DNA from: JBCBCP01 sp039817385
GTDB lineage: Bacteria > Pseudomonadota > Alphaproteobacteria > Rhodobacterales > Rhodobacteraceae
Direction: 5' to 3'
DNA length: 64,000 nucleotides
NCBI GenBank assembly: GCA_039817385.1
Contig: JBCBVY010000006.1
Span: forward strand, 124,001-188,000
Positions 42,858 through 50,309 of this stretch are shown in pieces (positions within the stretch are counted from its first letter, which is position 1; every line of letters starts with the position of its first letter). The position numbers and the translations under genes are program-made. The notes under the pieces are model-generated. The model searched no databases and was not told the origin of the DNA. It was given only the letters and a program-made list of their open reading frames with translations.

Positions 42858-43310
42858 TCAATGGCGCGCCAGTTTGTAACCGCGGTCGCGCAGGCAGCGC
42901 GCGCCATAGGCCCAGCCCCAGCCGCGGCGGGTTTCGACCTGCTGTATGCAATGGCGCGGCAGCGACCGGGTGAACTGGTAGTTTTTCTTGAGGCAGCGCT
43001 CACCAAAAGCGCGAACCTGGGCGCGGTGGGTGTTGAAGGTCCGAAAACACGTCTGCGGCAAAAGCTTTTTGTTGACCTGACGCGGCAGCGGGCGCGGATG
43101 CGGATGCGGCGCGGGCTTGACCGGGCGTGGTTTACTGTAGACTTCGCGGTGATCGTCGTTTCGGTCCGAGATGATTTTGCCGACGACGACCAGACCAAGC
43201 AGGACGGCCAGCGCTTTTGCGGCATCGTCATTATCTGCACGCGCCGGCGCGGCGAACGTGGTAATCGCGATGGCCGTACCGGCGATCAGAGCGATGAACT
43301 TGCGGGACAT
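42858..43310 (-). CDS. Secreted hypothetical protein
   Basis: 150 residues. Signal peptide MSRKFIALIAGTAIAITTFA is followed by a second hydrophobic stretch (ALAVLLGLVVVGKII), a Pro/His-rich linker (KPAPHPHPRPLP) and a C-terminal domain with several cysteines (QTCFRTFNT, GERCLKKNY, RHCIQQVE, GARCLRDRGY). Four cysteines could form two disulfides in the periplasm. AGGAGG six bases before the ATG fixes the start at 43310. The family is recognisable as a roseobacter hypothetical but has no known role. Confidence 0.82.
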   Translation of the reverse strand: MSRKFIALIAGTAIAITTFAAPARADNDDAAKALAVLLGLVVVGKIISDRNDDHREVYSKPRPVKPAPHPHPRPLPRQVNKKLLPQTCFRTFNTHRAQVRAFGERCLKKNYQFTRSLPRHCIQQVETRRGWGWAYGARCLRDRGYKLARH

Positions 43311-43461
43311 AAGATACCTCCTGGGGCTTGCTGCGATGTCTGAAATCAAACTGGGCCCGCCCCGCGAGGTCAGGCAATATCAGCGCCTTGCTATCGGATA
43401 GCGATGATGCAAAGCCTGCGAAGTTATTGAATATCAGGCAAGTCTGCCGCAGGTTCGGGGC

Positions 43462-43740
43462 ATGATGATTACGTTTCGCGCATTGGCGCTTTCGGCGCTC
43501 ATGGCAAGCTCTGCGCAGGCGGCTTGCTACGCCGATTACAAGGCCAAACAGGACAATCCCCTGCGGCTTCATTATGGTGTGGCCGAGGTCAGTGGCTGTT
43601 CCGCCGGGGCGGCGCAGGCCGAGTTGCAGGCCCGCCTCGCCCAGCGCGGCTGGACGCTGTTGCAGGTTATGGGGGTTTTTGGGCCTGAGGGACTGGATCA
43701 AAGGAAAGACCGTGCAGGACAGTTCTTCCTCCGCTTCTGA
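43462..43740 (+). CDS. Small secreted protein, function unknown
   Basis: 92 residues. Signal peptide ALALSALMASSAQA ends before ACYADYKAKQDNPLRLHYG, a conserved-looking mature start seen in roseobacter hypotheticals. Two cysteines (ACYADY and SGCSAG) could pair in the periplasm. The 3' end overlaps the start of the membrane winged-helix gene by 29 bp, so the two are probably co-transcribed and may be functionally linked. Confidence 0.75.
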   Translation: MMITFRALALSALMASSAQAACYADYKAKQDNPLRLHYGVAEVSGCSAGAAQAELQARLAQRGWTLLQVMGVFGPEGLDQRKDRAGQFFLRF

Positions 43741-44416
43741 GATGCGCCGCTCGGGCGAGCGGCTGGTCATGGCGGGGCTTGCGGGGATCATCGCGGTCGT
43801 GCTGGTGGCGGCGGTTCTGCTGTTTTTGAACCTGCCGGATGCGGGCCTCTTCAATGCGGAGGTCGAGCGGATCTTTGTTGAGAATGACGACCTGACCCGG
43901 CAGGCGGATATCAAGCTTTTGGAGATCCTCGCCCAGTCGGGCACGGCCTTTTCCGAGACGCTCGCCAGCTACCGGGTGGTGATCTTTGTGCTGATGGTCT
44001 TTGCCACGGCTCTGCTGATCGCTTTGCTCGTGTTCATCGTGCTGCTGGTCGGCATGTCGCGGCGCCTGCAACAGATCGAACGGGCGGGGATCGAAGTGAA
44101 CTCCATCCTGATCGCGCGGGAGGAGAACACCGTTTACGTCAACGATCTGGCCTACAAGCTGACCGATGCGGCGATGGAGACGCTTTCGGTGCTGGCGGAG
44201 GCACGGATGGACGATGATGTGCTGACCGGCGCGCAGATCGAAGCGGTGATCTCAGGCCGCAGTAGCGAGGATTGCGAAGAGGCGGCTGGGGCGACGCGGA
44301 TCAAGCGGCTGCGCGACGCGCTGGGCAACCAGATGGTTAGCGCACTTTTGGTCAAAAACATCGCGCGGCGCGGCTACGTTCTGGCCGTGGATAAGGAGCG
44401 CGTTAAAGTGGCGTAG
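43712..44416 (+). CDS. Membrane-anchored protein with C-terminal OmpR-like winged helix
   Basis: 234 residues from a GTG preceded by AAGGAAA. Two transmembrane helices (about 18-41 and 88-117) enclose a periplasmic loop of about 46 residues. The cytoplasmic part (about 118-234) contains ENTVYVNDLAYKLTDAAMETLSVLAE and ends in IKRLRDALGNQMVSALLVKNIARRGYVLA, resembling the winged helix of OmpR-type regulators. The order is the reverse of ToxR/CadC, which have the HTH at the N-terminus. It is probably a one-component membrane regulator. A later ATG at 43742 is possible. A REP-like palindrome follows. Confidence 0.75.
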   Translation: MQDSSSSASEMRRSGERLVMAGLAGIIAVVLVAAVLLFLNLPDAGLFNAEVERIFVENDDLTRQADIKLLEILAQSGTAFSETLASYRVVIFVLMVFATALLIALLVFIVLLVGMSRRLQQIERAGIEVNSILIAREENTVYVNDLAYKLTDAAMETLSVLAEARMDDDVLTGAQIEAVISGRSSEDCEEAAGATRIKRLRDALGNQMVSALLVKNIARRGYVLAVDKERVKVA

Positions 44417-44434
44417 GGTGGGTGGCAACCCACC
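44412..44434. repeat. Single REP-like palindrome
   Basis: CGTAGGGTGGGTGGCAACCC continues to CACC, an inverted repeat GGTGGGT/ACCCACC of the same family as 32068-32169 and 61620-61641. It begins within the stop codon of the winged-helix membrane protein gene. Confidence 0.75.
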
Positions 44435-44473
44435 GCCCCGGTGATAGGCTTCTTGCAAAACCGGAGACGCCAG

Positions 44474-45241
44474 ATGCCTGCACCCCAAAACCCGTTCAAA
44501 GCCGCCCTCGCCAATGGAGAAACCGTGTTTGGCTGTTGGCTCAGCCTTGGCTCGCTGGTGTCGACCGAGCTGATGGGCACCGCCGGGTTTGACTGGCTGC
44601 TGATCGATGCGGAGCACACCGCCTATGATGTCGCGGCGCTGCGCGGGCAATTGGTTGCGCTGGAGGCCTCGGACAGCCACGCGGTTCTGCGCGTGCCCGT
44701 GGGCGAGACGTGGATTTTGAAACAGGTGTTGGATCTTGGCGCGCAGAGCGTGCTGGTGCCGATGGTGGAAAGCGCGGAACAGGCGCAAGAGGTGGCCCGG
44801 GCCGTGAAGTACCCTCCGCACGGGACGCGGGGCGTCGGCTATACAACCACCCGCGCCTCGGGCTTCGGGGCGATTGCCGACTATGGGACAACCGCGGATG
44901 ATCAGGTCTGTCTGCTGGTGCAGGTGGAGAACCTGAAGGGGCTGGAGGCCCTTGACGATATTTTGGCCGTGGACGGCATCGACGGCGTGTTCGTTGGCCC
45001 CGCGGACCTGTCGGCAGACATGGGCTATATGGGCCAGCTGACCCATCCGGAGGTGATGAAGACCATCACAGACACACTGGCCCGCATCGCGGCTTCGGGC
45101 AAAGCCCCCGGTATTTTGAGCACCGACAAGGCGGTTTTGGACGCCGCGATGGAAGCTGGCGCGCGGTTCGTGGCCGTGGGGCTCGATTCTGCGCTATTGG
45201 CTCGATCCGCCCGGGCCTTGGCGAAAGAGTGGGTGAAGTAG
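44474..45241 (+). CDS. HpcH/HpaI-family aldolase
   Basis: 255 residues of the class II pyruvate aldolase family (HpaI, GarL, RhmA). Landmarks are FGCWLSLGSLVSTELMGTAGFDWLLIDAEHTAYD with the catalytic His, the metal Glu in VLVPMVESAEQA, KYPPHGTRGVGYTTTRASGFG and VQVENLKGLEALDDI, then GVFVGPADLSADMG (landmark strings lie in residues 20-200). It splits 2-keto-3-deoxy acids or 4-hydroxy-2-oxo acids to pyruvate and an aldehyde. The substrate is undetermined. The ATG at 44474 follows GGAG. Confidence 0.92.
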   Translation: MPAPQNPFKAALANGETVFGCWLSLGSLVSTELMGTAGFDWLLIDAEHTAYDVAALRGQLVALEASDSHAVLRVPVGETWILKQVLDLGAQSVLVPMVESAEQAQEVARAVKYPPHGTRGVGYTTTRASGFGAIADYGTTADDQVCLLVQVENLKGLEALDDILAVDGIDGVFVGPADLSADMGYMGQLTHPEVMKTITDTLARIAASGKAPGILSTDKAVLDAAMEAGARFVAVGLDSALLARSARALAKEWVK

Positions 45242-45256
45242 CGCTCCAGTCCCCTC

Positions 45257-45383
45257 TTCTCTGTTCTAAAAATCCCCGCCCGCTGCCCGATAGGCGGCTT
45301 TGCCGCTGAAAAGGGGAGGCACTGAATCCTTACCGAGTGCCTTGGATTCCATGCCTCCGGCGGGGATTTCTTGGAACAGAGAA
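45257..45383. repeat. Nested inverted-repeat element (MITE-like) with TTCTCTGTTC ends
   Basis: Outer arms 45257-45280 and 45359-45383 are inverted copies (TTCTCTGTTC...AAATCCCCGCC) with a few mismatches. Inside is a second pair GAGGCA-n-GAATCC / GGATTC-n-TGCCTC. The 127-bp unit fills most of the gap between convergent genes. Single copies of the end sequence occur at 9585 and 54072. Confidence 0.65.
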
Positions 45384-45445
45384 TGAGGACCGTCTCGGAC
45401 ACGCCGTGGGGCGGCGTTTCAGGTCCGAATGCGCGGAGCGCCCAG

Positions 45446-46546
45446 CTAACCCTTCAGCCTCAACGCCGCCTGCGCATACCCGCCCGCGGCGCCGTCGATG
45501 AAATGGACATGGGTGTCAAGCAGGGGAGACGGAACGATGCAGGTCATCATCGCCTCGTCCTGTTCAAACCAGCCGTAGCGCAGGATGCCCGCTTCCTCCG
45601 CCGCGTCCAGAACGGCGCGCAGCGCGGCGGCGGTGACGGCATCGACGTCCAGCGTCATTTTCAGGCCATCGTCGAATTTGCGAAAATCGGCGTTCTCGCC
45701 GACAACCCGCTGGTAGCGGCGGGCGTCGAAGCCGCCGGGTTTGAGGCCCGTCGTGATCAGCAGTTTCGCCAGCAGGCTTTCGAACAAAACCTTGGCGCGA
45801 TTCATTCCCGGCACACGCGCTTCCAGTCGCGCGCCTTTGGGGGGCCAGGAGGTGCCGGGGCCGCCCTGCGGGGCCGGATGCCCGCCGCGGTCGAGACCGC
45901 GCACAAGTTCGAGCATCCGCGCGGCGACGTCCGCGAAGGCGGCCTCCTCCCCAACGGGCACGACGAGGATCGACAGGATTGTGCCAGAGGTGCTGGGCAT
46001 GTGGCTCCAGCGGCAGCTGAGGCCGGTCAGGTCCGGCTGTGCGCCCTGCGGCGCGGGCGCGACCGCATAGCTGCCCGCCTTCATCTGCGCCTCCGCCCAG
46101 GCGAGGCCGCCGCCGGTGATCATCGCGTAATCAACGTGGTCGGAGGCCGCATGGCGGGCGACGGCGACGTCGAACCCGGCGGCACGGATGTCCGCAACCG
46201 GCACGATGGCGGCCCGCGTCTGAATACCAAATGCGCGCGCTGACCAGGCTTGTGTGGCGGCCAGCGCCGCCTCGGCCTGCGCGCGGTGCTCCGGAGGGTG
46301 GGCAAAGGCCGCCCCGTCGCCACCAAAGACGAAGGGAAAGGCGCGCTCGCCCGCGCCGTTGATCTGGGCGGAGATGACCGCCGCGCCGATCATGTTGACC
46401 TCTTTGTAGCGGCCCTCTGCGATCAGTCCGGTCGATCCGACAATGTCCGCGCAGCCCACGACCCAATCGGCAGGCAGGGGCGTATAGGCCGCGGCCCCGG
46501 CAAGGTCGGCAAAGCTGTCATATCGGGGCAGGCCGTCGTACCACAT
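45446..46546 (-). CDS. DUF3095 protein, cyclase-like
   Basis: 366 residues of the DUF3095 family. The N-terminal domain has VGCADIVGSTGLIAEGRYK and FPFVFGGDGAAFAHP, two Asp-containing motifs placed like the metal sites of class III nucleotide cyclases. A C-terminal part (RRYQRVVGENADFRKFDDGLKMTLDV) is family-specific. Whether it makes a cyclic nucleotide is unknown. It is convergent with the aldolase gene and divergent from asd. Confidence 0.85.
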   Translation of the reverse strand: MWYDGLPRYDSFADLAGAAAYTPLPADWVVGCADIVGSTGLIAEGRYKEVNMIGAAVISAQINGAGERAFPFVFGGDGAAFAHPPEHRAQAEAALAATQAWSARAFGIQTRAAIVPVADIRAAGFDVAVARHAASDHVDYAMITGGGLAWAEAQMKAGSYAVAPAPQGAQPDLTGLSCRWSHMPSTSGTILSILVVPVGEEAAFADVAARMLELVRGLDRGGHPAPQGGPGTSWPPKGARLEARVPGMNRAKVLFESLLAKLLITTGLKPGGFDARRYQRVVGENADFRKFDDGLKMTLDVDAVTAAALRAVLDAAEEAGILRYGWFEQDEAMMTCIVPSPLLDTHVHFIDGAAGGYAQAALRLKG

Positions 46547-46658
46547 GGTCTAAGCCTAGCCCGTGCGGCCATGCCGCGCCAATGGCCCTTTCCCACAGCG
46601 CGGCGGGGGTATAGAGAGCGCGTCAACCCAAACCCATCCAGACAGAGAAGGAAACACG

Positions 46659-47681
46659 ATGGGCTATCGCGTCGTCGTCGCGGGCGCCACGGGTAACGTG
46701 GGCCGCGAAATGCTGAACATCCTTGAGGAACGCCAGTTCCCGGTGGACGAGATCGCCGTTCTGGCGTCCCGTCGCAGCCTCGGCACGGAGGTCAGCTTTG
46801 GCGACACAACACTCAAAACGAAAGACATCGCCCAGTTTGACTTTTCCGGCTGGGACATGGCCCTGTTCGCCATCGGCTCGGACGCGACGAAGGAATTCGG
46901 CCCAAAGGCGGCGAAGGCGGGCTGCGTCGTGATCGATAACTCCTCGCTTTACCGCTATGATCCAGACATCCCGCTGATCGTGCCGGAGGTGAACCCGGAG
47001 GCGATCCACGATTACGCCAAGCGCAACATCATCGCGAACCCCAACTGTTCGACCGCGCAGATGGTTGTTGCGCTGAAGCCGCTGCATGACCGCGCGCGGA
47101 TCAAGCGGGTGGTGGTGAGCACCTACCAATCGGTCAGCGGCGCGGGCAAAGACGGTATGGACGAGCTGTGGGAGCAGACCAAGGCGGTTTACAACCCGAC
47201 CAAGGACGTGCCCCCGGAAAAGTTCCAGAAGCAGATCGCCTTCAACGTGATTCCGCAGATCGACGTCTTCATGGAAGACGGATCGACCAAGGAAGAGTGG
47301 AAGATGGTGGTGGAGACGAAAAAGATCGTCGACCCGTCGATCAAGGTCACCGCAACTTGCGTGCGCGTCCCGGTCTTTGTCGGCCATTCCGAGGCGATCA
47401 ATATCGAGTTTGAGGACTTCCTTGACGAGGACGAAGCGCGTGAGATCCTGCGGACGGCGCCGGGCATCATGGTGATCGACAAGCGCGAGCCGGGTGGTTA
47501 CGTCACGCCGGCTGAAAGCGCGGGCGACTTTGCCACTTTCATCAGCCGCATCCGGCAGGACAGCACGATAGAGAACGGGCTGAACCTGTGGTGCGTTTCA
47601 GACAACCTGCGCAAGGGCGCAGCGCTGAACGCGGTGCAGATTGCCGAATTGCTGGGCCGTGAGGTGCTGAAGAAGGGCTGA
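46659..47681 (+). CDS. asd: Aspartate-semialdehyde dehydrogenase
   Basis: 340 residues, usual length. NADP motif VVAGATGNVGREMLNIL, catalytic Cys130 in NPNCSTAQMV, substrate-binding STYQSVSGAGKDGMDEL and the catalytic His region VPVFVGHSEAINIEF. It reduces aspartyl phosphate to the semialdehyde for lysine/diaminopimelate, methionine and threonine. The ATG at 46659 follows GAGAAGGAAA. A strong terminator ends the transcript 24 bp downstream. Confidence 0.97.
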   Translation: MGYRVVVAGATGNVGREMLNILEERQFPVDEIAVLASRRSLGTEVSFGDTTLKTKDIAQFDFSGWDMALFAIGSDATKEFGPKAAKAGCVVIDNSSLYRYDPDIPLIVPEVNPEAIHDYAKRNIIANPNCSTAQMVVALKPLHDRARIKRVVVSTYQSVSGAGKDGMDELWEQTKAVYNPTKDVPPEKFQKQIAFNVIPQIDVFMEDGSTKEEWKMVVETKKIVDPSIKVTATCVRVPVFVGHSEAINIEFEDFLDEDEAREILRTAPGIMVIDKREPGGYVTPAESAGDFATFISRIRQDSTIENGLNLWCVSDNLRKGAALNAVQIAELLGREVLKKG

Positions 47682-47704
47682 GCTTCCCCTTTCTTTTGAG
47701 ATGA

Positions 47705-47749
47705 GGCTTCGGCAGGGTGGGCCCGACCCTATCTGCCGGAGCCTTTTTT
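47705..47749 (+). terminator. Strong intrinsic terminator of asd, adjoining the next start codon
   Basis: GGCTTCGGCAG (47705-47715) pairs with CTGCCGGAGCC (47733-47743), extended by an inner GGGT/ACCC, and is followed by six T. The T-run ends one base before the ATG of the DUF4139 gene. Confidence 0.92.
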
Positions 47750-49351
47750 ATGCGGTTTTTTCTGTTCTTGCTGTGCCTTCCGGGATTTGCCTGGGCGGAC
47801 GTTCTTCTGATGACAAGCGCGCCGACGGAGGTGGAGATTCAGCGCACCGGCGCGCAGGTCACGCGGGAGGTGACGTTTGATATGCCTGCGGGGCAGCACG
47901 CCATCGTCCTGCCGGACCTGCCCGCCGGGGCCGAGGCGCAAGGGATGCGGGCACAGCTGAGCGGTGCGGTGCTGCAAAGCCTGACGGTGCGGGGCAGCCC
48001 TGCCCCCCTGCCCCCCGACACGCCGCGGCCCGGGGTTGCGGCGGCGGAAACTGCCGTGCGAGCGGCGGAAGAAGCGCTGGCCGAAGTGCAGGATCAGATC
48101 GGCTTGCTGCAACGGACGGTTTCGGCGGCGCAAGCCCAGCAAGCTTTTCTGTCAGACCTCGCGGGGGCTGAAACGCTGCCCCAGGACGCGGAGGCTTTGG
48201 CCGCAATTGCGCAGATGATTGGGGCGCAGACGGAGGCCGCGTCGGCCAAGGCTGCGGAGGCGCGGATTGCCATGCGTCCGCTCGCGCGGATCGCACACAA
48301 CCGGCAGGACGCGCTGGCGCGCGCGCAGGCGGCGCTGGACGCGCTGCTGACCGCCGGGGCGGACCGCAAGCGGGTCACGCTGATCGCCACGGCGGAGGAG
48401 GCGGGGCCGGTGACGCTGCGCCTGAGCTACCTTGCCGGCTACGCAGCTTGGGAGCCCGCCTATGCCCTGCGCCTGAAGACGGGCGCGGCGCCTTCGCTGG
48501 ACGTGGATCGCGCGGCGTGGGTGGTTCAGGAAACGGGCGAGGATTGGGTGGATGTGCTGCTCACCGTCTCTACGGCGGACACCGATGGGCGCAGCGCCCC
48601 TGCCCCCCTGCGCCCCCGCCTTATACGCATGTTCGAGCCTGTGCCCGCGCCGTCATTTCGCACATCGGAAGCGACCGCTGATGCAGACCCAATCATCGAG
48701 GCGCCGGTGATTATGGAGGAGAAAGCCGTGCTGCTCGAAGGGGCAACCGCGCGCTATGTCTTCCCCGAGCGGGTCACGGTCGCCAACGGCGCCGATCAGC
48801 TGCGACTCGCGCTCGGCACCCTGACCCTCGCGACCGAAGTTTTTGCCCGCGCCGTACCAGCGCGCGAGGACGTCGCCTACCGCATGGCACGTGTGACCAA
48901 CAGCGCGGCTGACATCCTGCTGCCCGGGGAGGCGGAGCTGTTCGTGGATGGCCAGTTGATCGGCTTTGGCACGGTGCCACTGCTGGCCCCGGGTGCGGAG
49001 GCCGAGCTGGGCATGGGCGCGGTAGAGACGCTGCGCCTGAGCCGGATCACCCGTCAGGGCACCGGCGATACCGGCATCATCACCCGCGCAAATGAGCGGG
49101 TGGAGCGAGAGGTCCTGCGGGTTGAGAACACCGGCGCCGCCGCATGGGAAATCGAGCTGATTGGCCGTGTCCCCTATTCAGAGCAAGAAGACCTAAGCAT
49201 CAACTGGACGGCACAGCCGGAGCCTTCGGCCCGCGACCTGGGTGATGCGCAGGGTATTCTGGCGTGGCAGCTGGACGTGCCCGCGGGCGGCAGTGCCGAA
49301 GTGTCGGTAAACACGCGCATCACCTGGCCGCAAGGGATGGAGATCCGGTAG
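47750..49351 (+). CDS. DUF4139 (MuiA-like) secreted protein
   Basis: 533 residues with a signal peptide (MRFFLFLLCLPGFAWA). An N-terminal DUF4140-like beta domain (TEVEIQRTGAQVTREVTF) is followed by a coiled-coil region (about 85-190) and the DUF4139 domain with YLAGYAAWEPAYALRL and the C-terminal YSEQEDLSINW, WQLDVPAGGSAEVSV. This is the mucoidy-inhibitor-A-like family, of unclear envelope function. The start codon directly follows the asd terminator, leaving no room for a normal leader; an internal start would remove the signal peptide. Confidence 0.85.
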   Translation: MRFFLFLLCLPGFAWADVLLMTSAPTEVEIQRTGAQVTREVTFDMPAGQHAIVLPDLPAGAEAQGMRAQLSGAVLQSLTVRGSPAPLPPDTPRPGVAAAETAVRAAEEALAEVQDQIGLLQRTVSAAQAQQAFLSDLAGAETLPQDAEALAAIAQMIGAQTEAASAKAAEARIAMRPLARIAHNRQDALARAQAALDALLTAGADRKRVTLIATAEEAGPVTLRLSYLAGYAAWEPAYALRLKTGAAPSLDVDRAAWVVQETGEDWVDVLLTVSTADTDGRSAPAPLRPRLIRMFEPVPAPSFRTSEATADADPIIEAPVIMEEKAVLLEGATARYVFPERVTVANGADQLRLALGTLTLATEVFARAVPAREDVAYRMARVTNSAADILLPGEAELFVDGQLIGFGTVPLLAPGAEAELGMGAVETLRLSRITRQGTGDTGIITRANERVEREVLRVENTGAAAWEIELIGRVPYSEQEDLSINWTAQPEPSARDLGDAQGILAWQLDVPAGGSAEVSVNTRITWPQGMEIR

Positions 49352-49742
49352 CGTGTCCTAAAACGCCCGATAATCAGAGGCTTGGCTCGATTTAATCGAA
49401 TTGCAAGAAGTCTTGCTGAAAGCCTAACGCTATGTTCTGAAACGGGTTTTCCGGGCGCCCTGCTTTTGCGTCAAATGCGCTTTGGCATGATAACTCAGCG
49501 GTAAATCTTTCTCGGCACAGTCTTTCTTGTCTTGTGGGGGCAAGGTTTGAGTGAGTGGTTTTTGGTGGGGTCCGCTGCGGGGTGCAGCGGCCCACCTCAC
49601 CGCCGCACCGCGTCTCTGAACGGCACCTTTTGCACCTTGTGCAACGGGTTTCAGAAAAGCTGCGCCGGCTCCGGCACAGCGTAACACGTGCTGGCACGCG
49701 AGGTCCGGGGTGGGCTTTATCCAGCGCAGTTCGGGGGACTGG
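49352..49742. other. 391-bp spacer with no convincing gene
   Basis: Between the DUF4139 gene and the small Cys-rich ORF I see no supported coding frame. The first 170 bp are relatively A/T-rich and hold a small palindrome GCAAGA-AG-TCTTGC near 49402. Later come hairpins CCGCTGC/GCAGCGG near 49578-49600 and GCTGCGCCGG/CCGGCACAGC near 49660-49683. It could be a relic of a lost gene or element. Confidence 0.5.
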
Positions 49743-49988
49743 ATGTGGGGTTGGCTTAACAAAGCACGAAAGAAAGACACATGCGCCATGCAAGGCGCGC
49801 GCGCGTGCCACGGCGCGCTGGGTCGGGGCAAAGTCACACGAGATCAGATGGAGTTCCTGTTTGCCGAAGAATTTGGCAAGCCGCCGCTGCGCTGCGTGCA
49901 CCGCAAATGCACAAGCTGCGTGCTGATCGACGGCCTTGCCGCGCTGCAAGGGAAACACGCGGCGCAGAGGCCCTGCAAAGCGCCGTAG
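49743..49988 (+). CDS. Small cysteine-containing protein
   Basis: 81 residues from ATG 49743, preceded six bases upstream by GGGGGA. The sequence contains MQGARACHGALGRG, DQMEFLFAEEFGKPPLRCVH and KCTSCVLIDGLAAL. Four cysteines with His suggest a possible zinc site, but no known motif. The 3' end is 6 bp from the convergent sbtB-like gene. An ATG at 49710 is less likely. No family recognised. Confidence 0.55.
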   Translation: MWGWLNKARKKDTCAMQGARACHGALGRGKVTRDQMEFLFAEEFGKPPLRCVHRKCTSCVLIDGLAALQGKHAAQRPCKAP

Positions 49989-49994
49989 GCGGCG

Positions 49995-50306
49995 TCAGAA
50001 CCGTTCGGCCCGCAGCACTTCGCAATCGGTCACGCACACCACGCCGATATGGTCTTCGACCACGGAGAACGCGGCCTCCAGCAAGGGATCCAGACGGTCT
50101 GGCCGGATGATGCAGATCACCTGCACCATACCGGTGCCGCGGCTGATGTTGCCCTCGCGCGTCCACGGGCCAGACCGGCCCGATCCGCCCCGCACGGGCA
50201 GAATCGAATAGCCGGTCACGCCCGCTTTTTCCAGCGTTTCGGTCAGCCGGCGCTGCATGATCGCCTCGATTGTAATCTCGACGCGTTTCGCGGCGTGAGT
50301 TTGCAT
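49995..50306 (-). CDS. SbtB-like PII family protein
   Basis: 103 residues with the ferredoxin-like PII fold: KRVEITIEAIMQRRLTETLE, then AGVTGYSILPVRGGSGRSG leading into a T-loop-like segment and TGMVQVICIIRPDRLDPLL, ending with CVTDCEVLRAERF. In cyanobacteria SbtB controls the bicarbonate carrier SbtA and binds adenine nucleotides including cAMP. This protein lacks the C-terminal cysteine R-loop found in some SbtBs. It directly follows the sbtA-like gene (3-bp gap), strong support for pairing. Confidence 0.8.
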   Translation of the reverse strand: MQTHAAKRVEITIEAIMQRRLTETLEKAGVTGYSILPVRGGSGRSGPWTREGNISRGTGMVQVICIIRPDRLDPLLEAAFSVVEDHIGVVCVTDCEVLRAERF

Positions 50307-50309
50307 GTG

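Noticed and set aside
49488..49560. tRNA-like ACTCAGCGGTAAAT string
   Set aside because: It resembles a D-arm, but there is no T-arm GGTTCGAATCC-like sequence or acceptor stem pairing, so no tRNA is called.
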